60,979 nucleotides of DNA from a virus: IMG/VR virus record IMGVR_UViG_3300023174_000178, positions 1-60,979 of that record; one strand, given 5' to 3'. The notes beneath the pieces are model-generated. The model saw nothing but the letters and a program-made list of their open reading frames with translations. It had not been told where the DNA came from and ran no database searches. The translations under genes and the position numbers were made by a program. Positions within the stretch are counted from its first letter, which is position 1; every line of letters starts with the position of its first letter. Shown here piece after piece: positions 1 through 8,180 of the stretch.

Positions 1-911
1 GGTTTTCTTCCGTTTTTAAGATTATTGTTATTCATATTCGCGCCACCAAAAGAGTCGCGATTGACGATGAGATTTAACCACTCTTCAAAGTATTCTACAA
101 CTAAAGCATTCTTATCGACGATGAATTGTAGAGTAAAATCTCCGACGTTTACACCATATGCCACGTTCTCGACTGGGCCAAATCCATATCTTCGAATGTT
201 TTGTTCTTGTAAAAGATTCACAGAAGGAAGAACCACGTTATCGCATCTCATCGTAAGAAGCGAGTCGAGATTCTGAGCACTAAATTTTGATCTTGTCCAT
301 ATCATCGGAGCAAAGACTACTAAGAAGCTGTGAGTAGGCAGTACACTGTCGGCGCCAGAAACTTCGGCCCTAAATCGACCGATATTAAATGTTCCAGCTG
401 TACGCGCACCAGTACTAAAAGCAGAATCAGAAGTTCTAGCTTTAGATATATTAGTAAGATTACCTTCAGAATCTCTTTCGAATAATTCTAAATTAGTATT
501 AACACCTTCTCCTCTTAAACGCTCATCAATTACTGTTTTTGGAGCAGCTGTTGCTGCAACTCCTTGTGCACCGGTTGCAGTTCCCGCCGCGCCAGAAGAA
601 CGCTTATCTACTTCTTGGCGTGGAGGTAAAATAGGCAAAACATTAGTACTTGTGTTTATAGAACCAAGTTTACGTGTTTGAATAAAACCTCGAGCAGCTT
701 CATCTGTAATTCGCTGCGGAGGATTTACGCCGTCATTAAGTTCAAAGAATCCGACAGTTTTCCCTCCGCCGACTCCGCGTGTAGCGACATATCTTACCTG
801 AGGATTTTCAGGACTGACAGGAGCTGTCTTGCTTTTACCAAAAATTGTGCCGCTTTGTATTTGCTGCGGAGCCTTTGTAGTAAAATCAAATTCTTGTTTA
901 CTTCCTGACAT
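1..911 (-). CDS. 54: Baseplate tail-tube-junction protein, gp54-like (partial, runs off left edge)
   Basis: An open reading frame of about 303 codons starts at the ATG complementary to 909-911 and stays open to the window edge, so its C-terminus is missing. The N-terminal ~100 residues are low-complexity, with an Ala/Gly/Thr-rich linker (around SSGAAGTATGAQGVAATAAP). The second half looks like a tail-tube-type beta domain: 'RCDNVVLPSVNL', then 'RRYGFGPVENVAYG', then 'YFEEWLN'. These resemble the gp19/gp54/gp48 tube fold of T4-like phages. Because gp48 is encoded just across the divergent promoter, gp54 (the tube initiator on the baseplate) is the most economical assignment. The start overlaps the stop of the upstream gene (TAATG), which indicates translational coupling. 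It could instead be another tube-fold baseplate protein. Confidence 0.5.
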   Translation of the reverse strand, partial: MSGSKQEFDFTTKAPQQIQSGTIFGKSKTAPVSPENPQVRYVATRGVGGGKTVGFFELNDGVNPPQRITDEAARGFIQTRKLGSINTSTNVLPILPPRQEVDKRSSGAAGTATGAQGVAATAAPKTVIDERLRGEGVNTNLELFERDSEGNLTNISKARTSDSAFSTGARTAGTFNIGRFRAEVSGADSVLPTHSFLVVFAPMIWTRSKFSAQNLDSLLTMRCDNVVLPSVNLLQEQNIRRYGFGPVENVAYGVNVGDFTLQFIVDKNALVVEYFEEWLNLIVNRDSFGGANMNNNNLKNGRK

Positions 912-1510
912 TACTTAGTAACTCCTAGCATTCTTTTCGTGTCCATCCAAACTTGATTCTTTCTTGCTTTGACGAAACGTTCTGTTGGTAAGAAGAGCGC
1001 GATATCCCATTCCGATGGATAAACGTACATAAACTTTGACTGTACGTGCGAAGTCAAGTAGTGTTTAATGCATGGAGCATACCATCTTAGCTTTGCGGCC
1101 TGTGTCATGAGTTCGTAGCTAAGTTTGAGGCGAGTCGACTCGTCGTAACGAGTGTTGTTTGCAAAGTCATATAAGCCGTCCATCAACTTCGCTCTGAGTT
1201 GCAACGGCAAGTAGTGTAAGTTGAGTCCCATAAATCCTCCTTTGACTTTCTTATATGGAAAGATCAAAGGAAATCTGTCGTAATATGGAAGCTCTTCTTT
1301 GTGTTTTGGATCATAGTAGAACATGTACATCGAGCCGAGCAGAGGCTGAGTAGTCATCCGCGTCGTATCACCCTTCATCATCTCACGCTCATTGATACGA
1401 TTCATTTTACCGGCAGTATCTCTGAACCATTCACGCGCAGAGTTCGTGCGTGCAGGAATCTGTCCTGAACGAACACCTTGTGTGATGATAGTATCAAATA
1501 CGATTGCCAT
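911..1510 (-). CDS. Conserved virion-associated protein of T4-like phages, function unknown
   Basis: A 199-aa soluble protein in a minus-strand trio with gp4 upstream and the gp54-like gene downstream, coupled at both ends by TAATG overlaps. A central aromatic segment, 'GSMYMFYYDPKHKEELPYYD' followed by 'FPLIFPYKKVKGGFMGLNLHYL', recalls a small protein seen in marine T4-like phages. I recognise the pattern but know no proven function. The C-terminal half is basic and helical with many Trp/Tyr. Position beside gp4 and gp54/gp48 suggests a role in head completion or baseplate/tail assembly. It does not resemble gp2, gp50 or gp53; the real gp53 is at 3276. No membrane segment or enzyme motif is visible. 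Confidence 0.75.
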   Translation of the reverse strand: MAIVFDTIITQGVRSGQIPARTNSAREWFRDTAGKMNRINEREMMKGDTTRMTTQPLLGSMYMFYYDPKHKEELPYYDRFPLIFPYKKVKGGFMGLNLHYLPLQLRAKLMDGLYDFANNTRYDESTRLKLSYELMTQAAKLRWYAPCIKHYLTSHVQSKFMYVYPSEWDIALFLPTERFVKARKNQVWMDTKRMLGVTK

Positions 1511-1950
1511 TAAAACTTAATTCCTAATTCTTTTTCGGTGAGTATCTCGAACTTCCAAGCACGGTCATTGCAGTACACTGCAGCTGCTCTCCACTTGGCT
1601 TCGTTGACACCCCATGTCATGACTTCATTAATATAACGCTTATTAGGCTTATTTATCACTACTGGAGGCCGCGTCTGCGCATGAGGTTTTATTTCAACCA
1701 CTACAGTATCGATCTTGCCTTCTGGTGTTTTCTTCTTGACAATGAAGTCTGGAAAGTATCGATGTACTCGATTGTCGATAGGAGAACGATACGGGATGAC
1801 GAGTTCTTCACTTCCCCATTGCACGACATTCGGATGAGAATCTAAGTACATCATGAACTTTAATTCCCATCGACTACGATATACGATATTGTTCGAATCC
1901 CCAAGATACTTCTTCGTATTCTTTGGTCGAAACTTTCCCTGATAAGCCAT
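1510..1950 (-). CDS. 4: Head completion protein gp4 (TnsA-like nuclease fold)
   Basis: The 146-aa product matches T4 gp4 (about 150 aa) from end to end. The N-terminus 'MAYQGKFRPKNTKKYLGD' parallels T4 'MAYSGKWVPKNISKYRGD', and 'YRSRWELKFMMYLDSHP' and 'WGSEELVIPY' follow in the same order. Likely nuclease-type acidic residues are visible: E in 'SRWELKF', D in 'RRYFPDF'-like 'HRYFPDFIV', and ExK in 'VVVEIKPHAQ'. In T4, gp4 acts with gp50/gp65 and gp2 to finish the DNA-filled head before tail joining; the TnsA-like fold suggests DNA end trimming. It is the first gene of the minus-strand trio and lies directly downstream of a minus-strand late-promoter box. Confidence 0.93.
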   Translation of the reverse strand: MAYQGKFRPKNTKKYLGDSNNIVYRSRWELKFMMYLDSHPNVVQWGSEELVIPYRSPIDNRVHRYFPDFIVKKKTPEGKIDTVVVEIKPHAQTRPPVVINKPNKRYINEVMTWGVNEAKWRAAAVYCNDRAWKFEILTEKELGIKF

Positions 1951-1955
1951 GATTC

Positions 1956-1963
1956 TATTTATA
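1956..1963 (-). promoter_or_regulatory. T4-type late promoter box (minus strand), before gp4
   Basis: The minus strand reads TATAAATA here, the exact T4 late -10 consensus. It overlaps the plus-strand box at 1960-1967, forming the palindrome TATTTATAAATA. The gp4 ATG begins only five bases beyond the box, so a transcript starting at the usual distance would be almost leaderless. Box identity is seen; activity is inferred. Confidence 0.5.
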
Positions 1964-1967
1964 AATA
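1960..1967 (+). promoter_or_regulatory. T4-type late promoter box, before gp48
   Basis: Exact TATAAATA on the plus strand, 30 bp before the gp48 ATG at 1998. A ribosome site (GAGAG, 1988-1992) lies between them. It is at the strand switch and overlaps the opposing box. Confidence 0.75.
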
Positions 1968-1997
1968 AGATGATAGCCTTTTAATTTGAGAGATAAC

Positions 1998-3263
1998 ATG
2001 GCCGGAAGAGATAATCGACTAGTAAATTTAGATAGTCTTAAGAGAGACGCGGGTGGTCTGTTAAACAGAGCCGTGAAGAATTTTACTAATAAACTCGAAG
2101 ACAAACTTGAAAACGCAGTCGAGGATCTTTTTGCTAAAGCATTAAAGAAGGTAGGATTTTCTGATAGACTTGCGTCAGAGCTTTCGGCACGATTCGGAGA
2201 TTCTTTAACTGCTGGACTCGAAGACAAGTATTTCCAAACTTTTACGAGCGAGATGAAGCGCGCTTCTTGTGCCGACATTCGTAACAACTTCAATCCGCAG
2301 AACGGTAATCTTATCGGAGCTTCTCCTAACGCTGAAACATATGTCGATGCTATTCAAAGAGCTTCGAATAAGATCGATGTCGATAACGTGCCTACGATAC
2401 AGTTTCCTGATCATATCAGTGAGAAGTATTACATGGCATTTAAGTTTAAGAGATATCAACGACCTTCTCCTCAAACTGCAGCAACACTTAATTTTGTGCA
2501 AGCGTTTGCTCTTCCTTTGCCGAAAGGAATAAGAGAAAGTTTCGATATTGAAGTTGGCCAAGAATCACAGGGCTTGGCAGGTGGTATTGCGGATGCTGCT
2601 CAATTATATTTGGCTTCTTCGGATGGTGCAGGTAAAACTCAAGCATTAAAAAATGCCGCAGCCGCTCTAGCTTATGGTCAATTGGTGCAAGCAGCCGAAA
2701 AGATAGGTGGTAGCACGATAGGCCAAGCAGTCGGTGCTGTTCCAAATCCTCACATTCAAGCGCTGTTTAGTGGTGTTCCTCTTCGTACACATCGATTCGA
2801 ATGGACTTTTGCACCTCGAAATGAGAAAGAAAGCCAGCAGCTGATGGATCTGCTAAAAGCTATGAAAGCTTATGCGCTACCATCATACAGTAGCTTAGGT
2901 ACTGCTGCGTTAGCTTATCCGTTCTTATGCCAACCGGAACTGAAGATTGCCGGCAGTGCACAGTTAATTAAATTCCAACCGTGTTTGATCCAATCAATTG
3001 AACTTAACTATTCTCCTCAAGGAATTCCTGCATTCTTCGAAGGCACAAGCCATCCTGCGTTTATCGAAGTTTCAATCTCAATGCTTGAAACTCAAATTCA
3101 AACATCACGAGATTACGGAAGAGAAGGCGGTGATCGTCTTAGCGCAACGTGGGAAACACTGAAAGATCAGTTACAAAAAGGCCTTGATAAGGCTGAGATA
3201 CCTTTCAATATCGATGAAAAGATGAACGAAGGAACAGACGCCATAAGAAACGCTTTAAACTAA
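1998..3263 (+). CDS. 48: Baseplate tail tube cap gp48
   Basis: A 421-aa protein (T4 gp48 is 364 aa) that caps the baseplate hub and nucleates tail tube growth together with gp54. The diagnostic region is 'VPNPHIQALFSGVPLRTHRF' followed by 'EWTFAPRNEKESQQLMDLLK', which parallels the conserved 'NPH...F.GV.LRTH.F.W...PR...ES' signature of gp48. The C-terminal part has the tube-fold pattern ('QSIELNYSPQGIPAFFEGTS', 'PAFIEVSISMLETQ'). The N-terminal ~80 residues form a helical, possibly coiled-coil extension. I chose ATG 1998 rather than the in-frame TTG at 1986 because GAGAG lies at a good distance and translation there gives the natural N-terminus MAGRDNRL. Confidence 0.9.
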   Translation: MAGRDNRLVNLDSLKRDAGGLLNRAVKNFTNKLEDKLENAVEDLFAKALKKVGFSDRLASELSARFGDSLTAGLEDKYFQTFTSEMKRASCADIRNNFNPQNGNLIGASPNAETYVDAIQRASNKIDVDNVPTIQFPDHISEKYYMAFKFKRYQRPSPQTAATLNFVQAFALPLPKGIRESFDIEVGQESQGLAGGIADAAQLYLASSDGAGKTQALKNAAAALAYGQLVQAAEKIGGSTIGQAVGAVPNPHIQALFSGVPLRTHRFEWTFAPRNEKESQQLMDLLKAMKAYALPSYSSLGTAALAYPFLCQPELKIAGSAQLIKFQPCLIQSIELNYSPQGIPAFFEGTSHPAFIEVSISMLETQIQTSRDYGREGGDRLSATWETLKDQLQKGLDKAEIPFNIDEKMNEGTDAIRNALN

Positions 3264-3275
3264 GAGGAAACTAAG

Positions 3276-4118
3276 ATGGCAAGATATTTTGATAGATTTC
3301 CTATTGTAGACTATGATGGAAGCGTTGCCAAGAACATCTTGGCACGAGTAGACTTTACTGAAAAGACGAAGAGAGATATTTACTCTACCTTCCAATTTAC
3401 GCTTGAAGAAGGCTTCGAGAGACCAGATCTTTTGTCTTATAACTATTATGGATCTTCGAAGTTTGACTGGATGATCTATCTTACGAATAACATCGTGGAT
3501 CCTTATTATGACTATTATAAGTCTGCTGACGATTTTAAAAATTATATGGAAACAAAGTATGGATCCAATTCTAATGCTCGATCGATTACTCTCTTCTATC
3601 GATTAAACTGGCACGAAGACGAAAGACTTATCACTATTCAGCAGTATGAATCTCTTGCTGCAGATGAAATTTCCAATGCTAGAAAATATTGGAAGCCAAA
3701 GCTTACAAATACTGGAGCAGTAATCGGCTACGAAAGAATCAAAGAAGAGTGGACAGTATCTACAAATAAAGTATTATCATTGTCTCTGACTGTTACCCCA
3801 ACTGGATTCGAAGTTGGAGACAGAGTATCTCAGACGAGTACTGGAGCATTTGCTACCATCGACTACATTGATCTTGAAAATAATCGCCTGACTGTAAAAC
3901 ATGTAAATGGGACTTTTGCCGTAAGTGCAGCCGAAGGAATAAGTGAAATCACAGTATTAAGTCAAAATATACCAGAAGCCGAAGCCGAATATTGGTATGC
4001 AGTAAACGCATATGACGACGAGAAAGAAGCAAACGAACTCAAAAGAAATGTAGTTGTGTTAAAGTCTTCTTATTTGGCAGAAGTAGAAAAACAATTCATT
4101 CAACAAATAAGCACATAA
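3276..4118 (+). CDS. 53: Baseplate wedge protein gp53
   Basis: A 280-aa protein whose N-terminal half matches T4 gp53 (196 aa), the wedge component that bridges neighbouring wedges around the hub. The key stretch is 'YYGSSKFDWMIYLTNNIVDP' followed by 'YYDYYKSADDF', equivalent to the T4 'NPQLYWVLLMCNDNYDPYYGW' region. The C-terminal half is longer than in T4 and contains an added small beta module ('GFEVGDRVSQTSTGAFATID' ... 'LTVKHVNGTF'), like those scattered in marine T4-like wedge proteins. The gene lies 12 bp after gp48 and 1 bp before the hub gene, inside a continuous baseplate operon. Confidence 0.88.
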   Translation: MARYFDRFPIVDYDGSVAKNILARVDFTEKTKRDIYSTFQFTLEEGFERPDLLSYNYYGSSKFDWMIYLTNNIVDPYYDYYKSADDFKNYMETKYGSNSNARSITLFYRLNWHEDERLITIQQYESLAADEISNARKYWKPKLTNTGAVIGYERIKEEWTVSTNKVLSLSLTVTPTGFEVGDRVSQTSTGAFATIDYIDLENNRLTVKHVNGTFAVSAAEGISEITVLSQNIPEAEAEYWYAVNAYDDEKEANELKRNVVVLKSSYLAEVEKQFIQQIST

Positions 4119-4119
4119 T

Positions 4120-5409
4120 ATGACTTCGATTAGAGACGGACAGTTTAAACTCAACGAGTTTTTAATGATTGATGCCACAGCTAAAACTGTTGATTGTGGC
4201 AAAGCACTCGATTTGACTCCTGTCTGTGTGCAAGCAAACATATATGAATCTGTACTTAATCCGACAGTGCTCGCAGAGTTTGAATTCTATGATGCAAAGG
4301 GAATGTTCAATCACTTTGTTTTCACAGATAAAAGAATTGTAATTGATTTTACAACGGACGAAGAGAATCCAAAGTCTTCTATTCGATACGAGCTTTATAT
4401 CGTAGCAGTTGACTCTGTTATTCCTACTAACGATGACAAAGCTGTTGTCTATAAGCTTTCGTGCGTGACATATGAAGTATGGAAATCAGCCACTATTCGT
4501 AACTTACCGCTTGTCAGAAAAAAGATAGAATGTGAAAAGATGGTGAAAGCATATCTGCAAGCCATCGATTCTGCCAAGCCGTTGTTCGCCGAAAAAACGC
4601 GTGGACTACATGCTTTCAACTTTACTGAAAAGACTCCGATCGAGTGTATCGATCAGATTCGATTAGAATATGCCATGTCTCAAGAATTCCAAGGACATGC
4701 ATTTTACTTCTTTGAGAATAAGTACGGCTTTGTTTTTAAGAGCATGGAAATGTTAATCAAAGAAGGCAAAGAGAATATCGGCGATAAGTGTTTCATGCAA
4801 TCTGGATTAACAAATTTGAACGTATCTGGTTCAAAGTGGAGAAACATTCTAGCTACGAAGCTCATTCAAAACGGTAATCAAGGCATTGCCAGAAGAATTG
4901 GTGCAGGAAGCAATTTAGTCAAGCTGAAGAACAGTGTTACTGGAGAAATTGTTAATTTCCAAACTAACCCAAAAAACTTAGAATTTGAGACTCTGAATGA
5001 AAAATCTGTTTCTTCAAGTCTCAGAACTCAAGATGAAATAGGTAAAGACGAAGGAAACATTCAGATTGTTCCTTTTGATCCAAGAACAGAAAACGCAGAG
5101 CGAGCCGAAAAGAAAAACCAACTACCATATTATATGGCGCATTTCTTAACTACAATTACTCACATTACAATCTATGGTGACAGTGCTATTTCTGCTGGTG
5201 ATGTCATTAAATGCCAATTTCCTGAACCGAGCGGTATTACAAGAGGAGAAACATCTCCGATTAACGAAGACAGCACGATGACAACCGGTAATTACATCAT
5301 TACGAAGTGCCGACATATTCTGACTTTCAACGAAAAAGCAGAGTACATGCAAGCTTTCGAGCTTGTGAAAGATGGCATCGGTGGATTGCCGCAAACACAT
5401 ACAAACTGA
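4120..5409 (+). CDS. 27: Baseplate hub protein, gp27-like
   Basis: A 429-aa protein immediately upstream of the gp5 spike gene, the position expected for gp27 (391 aa in T4), which forms the trimeric hub torus that binds gp5. The N-terminal region 'VDCGKALDLTPVCVQANIYE' then 'SVLNPTVLAEFEFYDAKGMF' resembles a hub beta domain. The C-terminal region ('HITIYGDSAISAGDVIKCQF', 'GNYIITKCRHILTFNEKAEY') matches the second tube-like hub domain common to gp27, gpD and VgrG-type hubs. A long middle stretch with 'RTQDEIGKDEGNIQIVPFDP' is probably a loop. The assignment rests on gene order and general hub-like pattern rather than a unique motif, so other hub names are possible. Confidence 0.68.
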   Translation: MTSIRDGQFKLNEFLMIDATAKTVDCGKALDLTPVCVQANIYESVLNPTVLAEFEFYDAKGMFNHFVFTDKRIVIDFTTDEENPKSSIRYELYIVAVDSVIPTNDDKAVVYKLSCVTYEVWKSATIRNLPLVRKKIECEKMVKAYLQAIDSAKPLFAEKTRGLHAFNFTEKTPIECIDQIRLEYAMSQEFQGHAFYFFENKYGFVFKSMEMLIKEGKENIGDKCFMQSGLTNLNVSGSKWRNILATKLIQNGNQGIARRIGAGSNLVKLKNSVTGEIVNFQTNPKNLEFETLNEKSVSSSLRTQDEIGKDEGNIQIVPFDPRTENAERAEKKNQLPYYMAHFLTTITHITIYGDSAISAGDVIKCQFPEPSGITRGETSPINEDSTMTTGNYIITKCRHILTFNEKAEYMQAFELVKDGIGGLPQTHTN

Positions 5410-5418
5410 GGATGATAG

Positions 5419-6228
5419 ATGCAAAACCTAAGAGTTTTTGAAGGCATAGTAGCTGAAGATCCAACTTCGGATCTGGGATTAGAAGCCGATGAACCACAAA
5501 CAGGCAGAGTATTAGTCAGAGAAATCTTAGGACATTCCGACAGAGTGAGTTCCGAAGATCTTTTGCCGGCTTACATTATGATGCCTACTAATAGCGCAGG
5601 CGTTTCAGGAATTGGATTGAGCCCGACAGGTCTTCTAAAGGGATCTCGTGTCATGTGCATGGAACTCCCTGGGCAAGCAGCCGTGTATATTTTTGGAGTA
5701 TTAAATTATGCTCCTGAAGATAACCATAGCGTATCATCTTATGCTCGAGGTCAAGGCGAACCAGAAGAAAAAACGCGCAATCGTATTAAAAAGAGTGACG
5801 GCTTTGATATTGAGCCGGCATCGAAATACAAAGCGAAATATCCTTATAATAGTACTATGACTACTCGTAGTGGCCATATCTTAGAGTTCGATGATACTCC
5901 AGGTTCAGAACGCGTACAGGTTTATCATAAGTCTGGATCTTATCTCGAGATTTTGCCAGATGGTACGATTGTGACAAAGTCGGTAAAAGATTATGTTCAA
6001 TTGGCAACTGGTAATATGACAATCTTCAATGTCGGAGACGAGAAGGGCGATAAGAATATCGAGATTACTTGTAACCAAGGTAAGATTATTATCACTGCCC
6101 AATCAGATGTCGACATCTATGCAAATGAAGGCAATGTAGGAATCTATGCAAACAATGGTAGCGTACAGGTTGTATCACAATCGGGCGCGGTGGATATTAA
6201 AGCTGCAATTGTTGGAATCAATGCATGA
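5419..6228 (+). CDS. 5: Baseplate central spike gp5, OB-fold plus beta-helix, no lysozyme domain
   Basis: A 269-aa protein with an N-terminal OB-fold-like region (residues ~1-105: 'GRVLVREILGHSDRVSSEDL', 'GLLKGSRVMCMELPGQAAVY') and a C-terminal spike. 'MTTRSGHILEFDDTPGSERV' then 'SGSYLEILPDGTIVTKSVKD' is the gp5/VgrG neck signature. A short beta-helix with repeated 'VDIYANEGNVGIYANNGSVQ' steps follows. T4 gp5 has a lysozyme domain of about 170 aa between these parts, which is absent here. The protein should trimerise on the gp27-like hub and puncture the outer membrane. Peptidoglycan must then be opened by another protein or not at all. The stop overlaps the next ATG (ATGA). Confidence 0.88.
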   Translation: MQNLRVFEGIVAEDPTSDLGLEADEPQTGRVLVREILGHSDRVSSEDLLPAYIMMPTNSAGVSGIGLSPTGLLKGSRVMCMELPGQAAVYIFGVLNYAPEDNHSVSSYARGQGEPEEKTRNRIKKSDGFDIEPASKYKAKYPYNSTMTTRSGHILEFDDTPGSERVQVYHKSGSYLEILPDGTIVTKSVKDYVQLATGNMTIFNVGDEKGDKNIEITCNQGKIIITAQSDVDIYANEGNVGIYANNGSVQVVSQSGAVDIKAAIVGINA

Positions 6229-7556
6229 GACCGATAGTCTATGTTCCGGAAGTTCCTAACTTAGAATGCGGTCCTAACGGGCAAATATCTTTCCGTCAAA
6301 TGGAAGACTATTTCGTCGGCATTTCAAAGATCATTAGTCAACTGAAGTTACAAGCAAAATTTATTCAAGACGAGTGCGGTAAAGAACTCATCGAAGCTAT
6401 TCGAGACATGGAAAAGCTAGTCGATGATATTACCGGCATTCTGATGACTGACGTCTTTAAGAAGATCAAGTCAAAAGAACAAGAGATGAAGTATAAGGTT
6501 CGCGAGTTTCTGAAAGAGATCGACGTATGGTTTCAGAAAAAGATCGTTGAAGCCTTAATCAAGATTATCAACATTCTTGGTATTCCTGATGTATTGCAAA
6601 CGCCAATTCCATTCGTCACAGCTGTCACCCTATTAGACGAAGCTGGTAATCCTGTTCGTTATCAACCGGTAATCAAGGATTTGTTTACGAAGGAAGGTAA
6701 AATCAAGATCAAAGCTGCCATGGCAGAAGACGTCGAATCGATTCGAAAGTTTTTTGGTGATGGCAAATATGATGGAACATTTGGAATTAAAAGCCCTGAG
6801 CATGAAGCCGAAGAATTTTGGCAGAAAGCTTTGGCATGGATGAAAGAACTGCTGAGCGATTTCATTGCCGCATGCATCAATGCAATGATCAAGTTACTTA
6901 CTAAGATTCCTATCATTGGACCGCTTATTGAAAAGATTGGTACGTTCATCGATCCTACGAAGCCTATCAAAGCTCAATTAAAACTGAAGTATGAAGATTT
7001 TAAGAAACGTATTAAGAAGGCGAAAGAAGACGTCTTATCGGGTAAAGCTATCGAAGATTTTGGAGAGAAACTGCTCCAAGAACTCATAGACTTTGTCTTG
7101 AACTTGCCGATCCCACTCTTCGGAACCTTAGGCAATTTAATTGGATTTGATAACGAAGAACGTAAGAAGAAAGAAACGATTCATTCGAAAGAAGAGTTGT
7201 GGCATCGAATTGAAGATGCGTTCGAAGATGCCATGGAAAAGATTAAGAAGTTCTTTCAGACAGATTTCATTGCCAAGATACATGATATCATACTTAAAGC
7301 TCCAGGCTGGATTCTACAGCAGTTTCCGATCGTCGACAAGATCATTAAAGCGATTAAGTTGATCATCGACATCTGTCGCGGTAAAGTATCAATTTGCATG
7401 GTTTTAAATATCATTTTAAAACCGATATTTGGTATTCCAGATGCAATCTTAAAATTCATTCCAAATTGTATCGAGGTGCGTAGAACGAAGTACGGACTAG
7501 AACCGAATCCAGACAACCTACCAAAGTGGGCTCAACCCGCTTCTGCTGCTGTGTGA
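6225..7556 (+). CDS. Helical tail/baseplate protein, candidate tape measure (unrecognised)
   Basis: A 443-aa, almost entirely alpha-helical protein, coupled to gp5 by a 4-bp overlap. It alternates charged coiled-coil-like helices ('KKIKSKEQEMKYKVREFLKE', 'KLKYEDFKKRIKKAKEDVLS') with strongly hydrophobic helices ('ALIKIINILGIPDVLQTPIP', 'ELIDFVLNLPIPLFGTLGNL', 'GWILQQFPIVDKIIKAIKLI'). No T4 gene 26, 28, 29 or 51 homologue is otherwise evident in this baseplate operon. A long helical protein with hydrophobic segments next to hub genes fits a gp29-type tail-length ruler or hub-core protein. That is inference from composition and position only. No catalytic motif is visible, and it could be a baseplate chaperone or membrane-interacting spike accessory. 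Confidence 0.8.
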   Translation: MRPIVYVPEVPNLECGPNGQISFRQMEDYFVGISKIISQLKLQAKFIQDECGKELIEAIRDMEKLVDDITGILMTDVFKKIKSKEQEMKYKVREFLKEIDVWFQKKIVEALIKIINILGIPDVLQTPIPFVTAVTLLDEAGNPVRYQPVIKDLFTKEGKIKIKAAMAEDVESIRKFFGDGKYDGTFGIKSPEHEAEEFWQKALAWMKELLSDFIAACINAMIKLLTKIPIIGPLIEKIGTFIDPTKPIKAQLKLKYEDFKKRIKKAKEDVLSGKAIEDFGEKLLQELIDFVLNLPIPLFGTLGNLIGFDNEERKKKETIHSKEELWHRIEDAFEDAMEKIKKFFQTDFIAKIHDIILKAPGWILQQFPIVDKIIKAIKLIIDICRGKVSICMVLNIILKPIFGIPDAILKFIPNCIEVRRTKYGLEPNPDNLPKWAQPASAAV

Positions 7557-7572
7557 GGTGGATTAGGCTAAC

Positions 7573-8148
7573 ATGTTAGATCAATATTCAGTATCAGAAA
7601 ATGGATATTTCTTTTCAGATGTTAGCGAACCGACTGTTCCGACAGTTTCTTATGGGGATCTCAGCCCGCCCGTTCCAATTCGCTTTACTGTACCAGAACC
7701 TGGAGTCACCACGGTTGAAATTGATGGTTGGTATATGCCGACTTTCGTACGCTGCGAACAGAATTGCGTTGATGATCTATTGTTATGTGCAGTTTATGTG
7801 TTTGCGGAAGGACACGATGTCGCAGTCGACGATTGGTATCCTTTCCGTCATGAAGTGAATGATACGTTTGAAGTTGGAAAGGTTGTTTCTTACGAAGATT
7901 GTGATATGATTCTGACTGATTTTGTGTATGATGGCAGCAACAAGCTTCTTTCTTACATTGAAACGAACAAATCTACATTTGTGATGATACGATATGACTT
8001 TACTCGTTCGGCTGGTCCAGGATTAGATGCGATTGGTAGCAACGAAGATTATCAAAACTTTGCCTTTACTGGCCAAGTAGATCTTCTCTCTGACGATGTT
8101 GCAAATGTCGATATCGAAAACTATGAGATACTAGAAACCATCATATAA
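7573..8148 (+). CDS. Hypothetical baseplate-operon protein
   Basis: A 191-aa acidic protein between the helical hub gene and gp25. Predicted to be mostly beta, with a Pro-rich start ('SEPTVPTVSYGDLSPPVPIR'), a Cys pair ('FVRCEQNCVDDLLLC') and a repeated aromatic/acidic character ('VAVDDWYPFRHEVNDTFEVG'). I do not recognise the family. Its place in an uninterrupted run of baseplate genes, before a late promoter, suggests a virion or baseplate-assembly role. The start at 7573 follows 'GAGGTGGATTAGGCTAAC', which contains a strong GAGGTG ribosome site, though at long spacing. No signal peptide or membrane segment is visible. Confidence 0.7.
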   Translation: MLDQYSVSENGYFFSDVSEPTVPTVSYGDLSPPVPIRFTVPEPGVTTVEIDGWYMPTFVRCEQNCVDDLLLCAVYVFAEGHDVAVDDWYPFRHEVNDTFEVGKVVSYEDCDMILTDFVYDGSNKLLSYIETNKSTFVMIRYDFTRSAGPGLDAIGSNEDYQNFAFTGQVDLLSDDVANVDIENYEILETII

Positions 8149-8152
8149 TCAT

Positions 8153-8160
8153 TATAAATA
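8153..8160 (+). promoter_or_regulatory. T4-type late promoter box before gp25
   Basis: Exact TATAAATA in the 32-bp gap between the 191-aa gene and gp25, 20 bp before the gp25 ATG. It is well placed to drive gp25-gp6-gp7-gp8. Confidence 0.8.
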
Positions 8161-8180
8161 AGATAAAGTAGTAGGGTAAT

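Noticed and set aside
1650-1657. GATAAATA-like box on the minus strand inside gp4
   Set aside because: It lies within a coding sequence, 140 bp from the next gene; probably chance.
1955-2293. 112-aa minus-strand ORF over the gp48 start
   Set aside because: It overlaps gp48 almost fully, lacks a recognisable domain and is a shadow of a well-supported gene.
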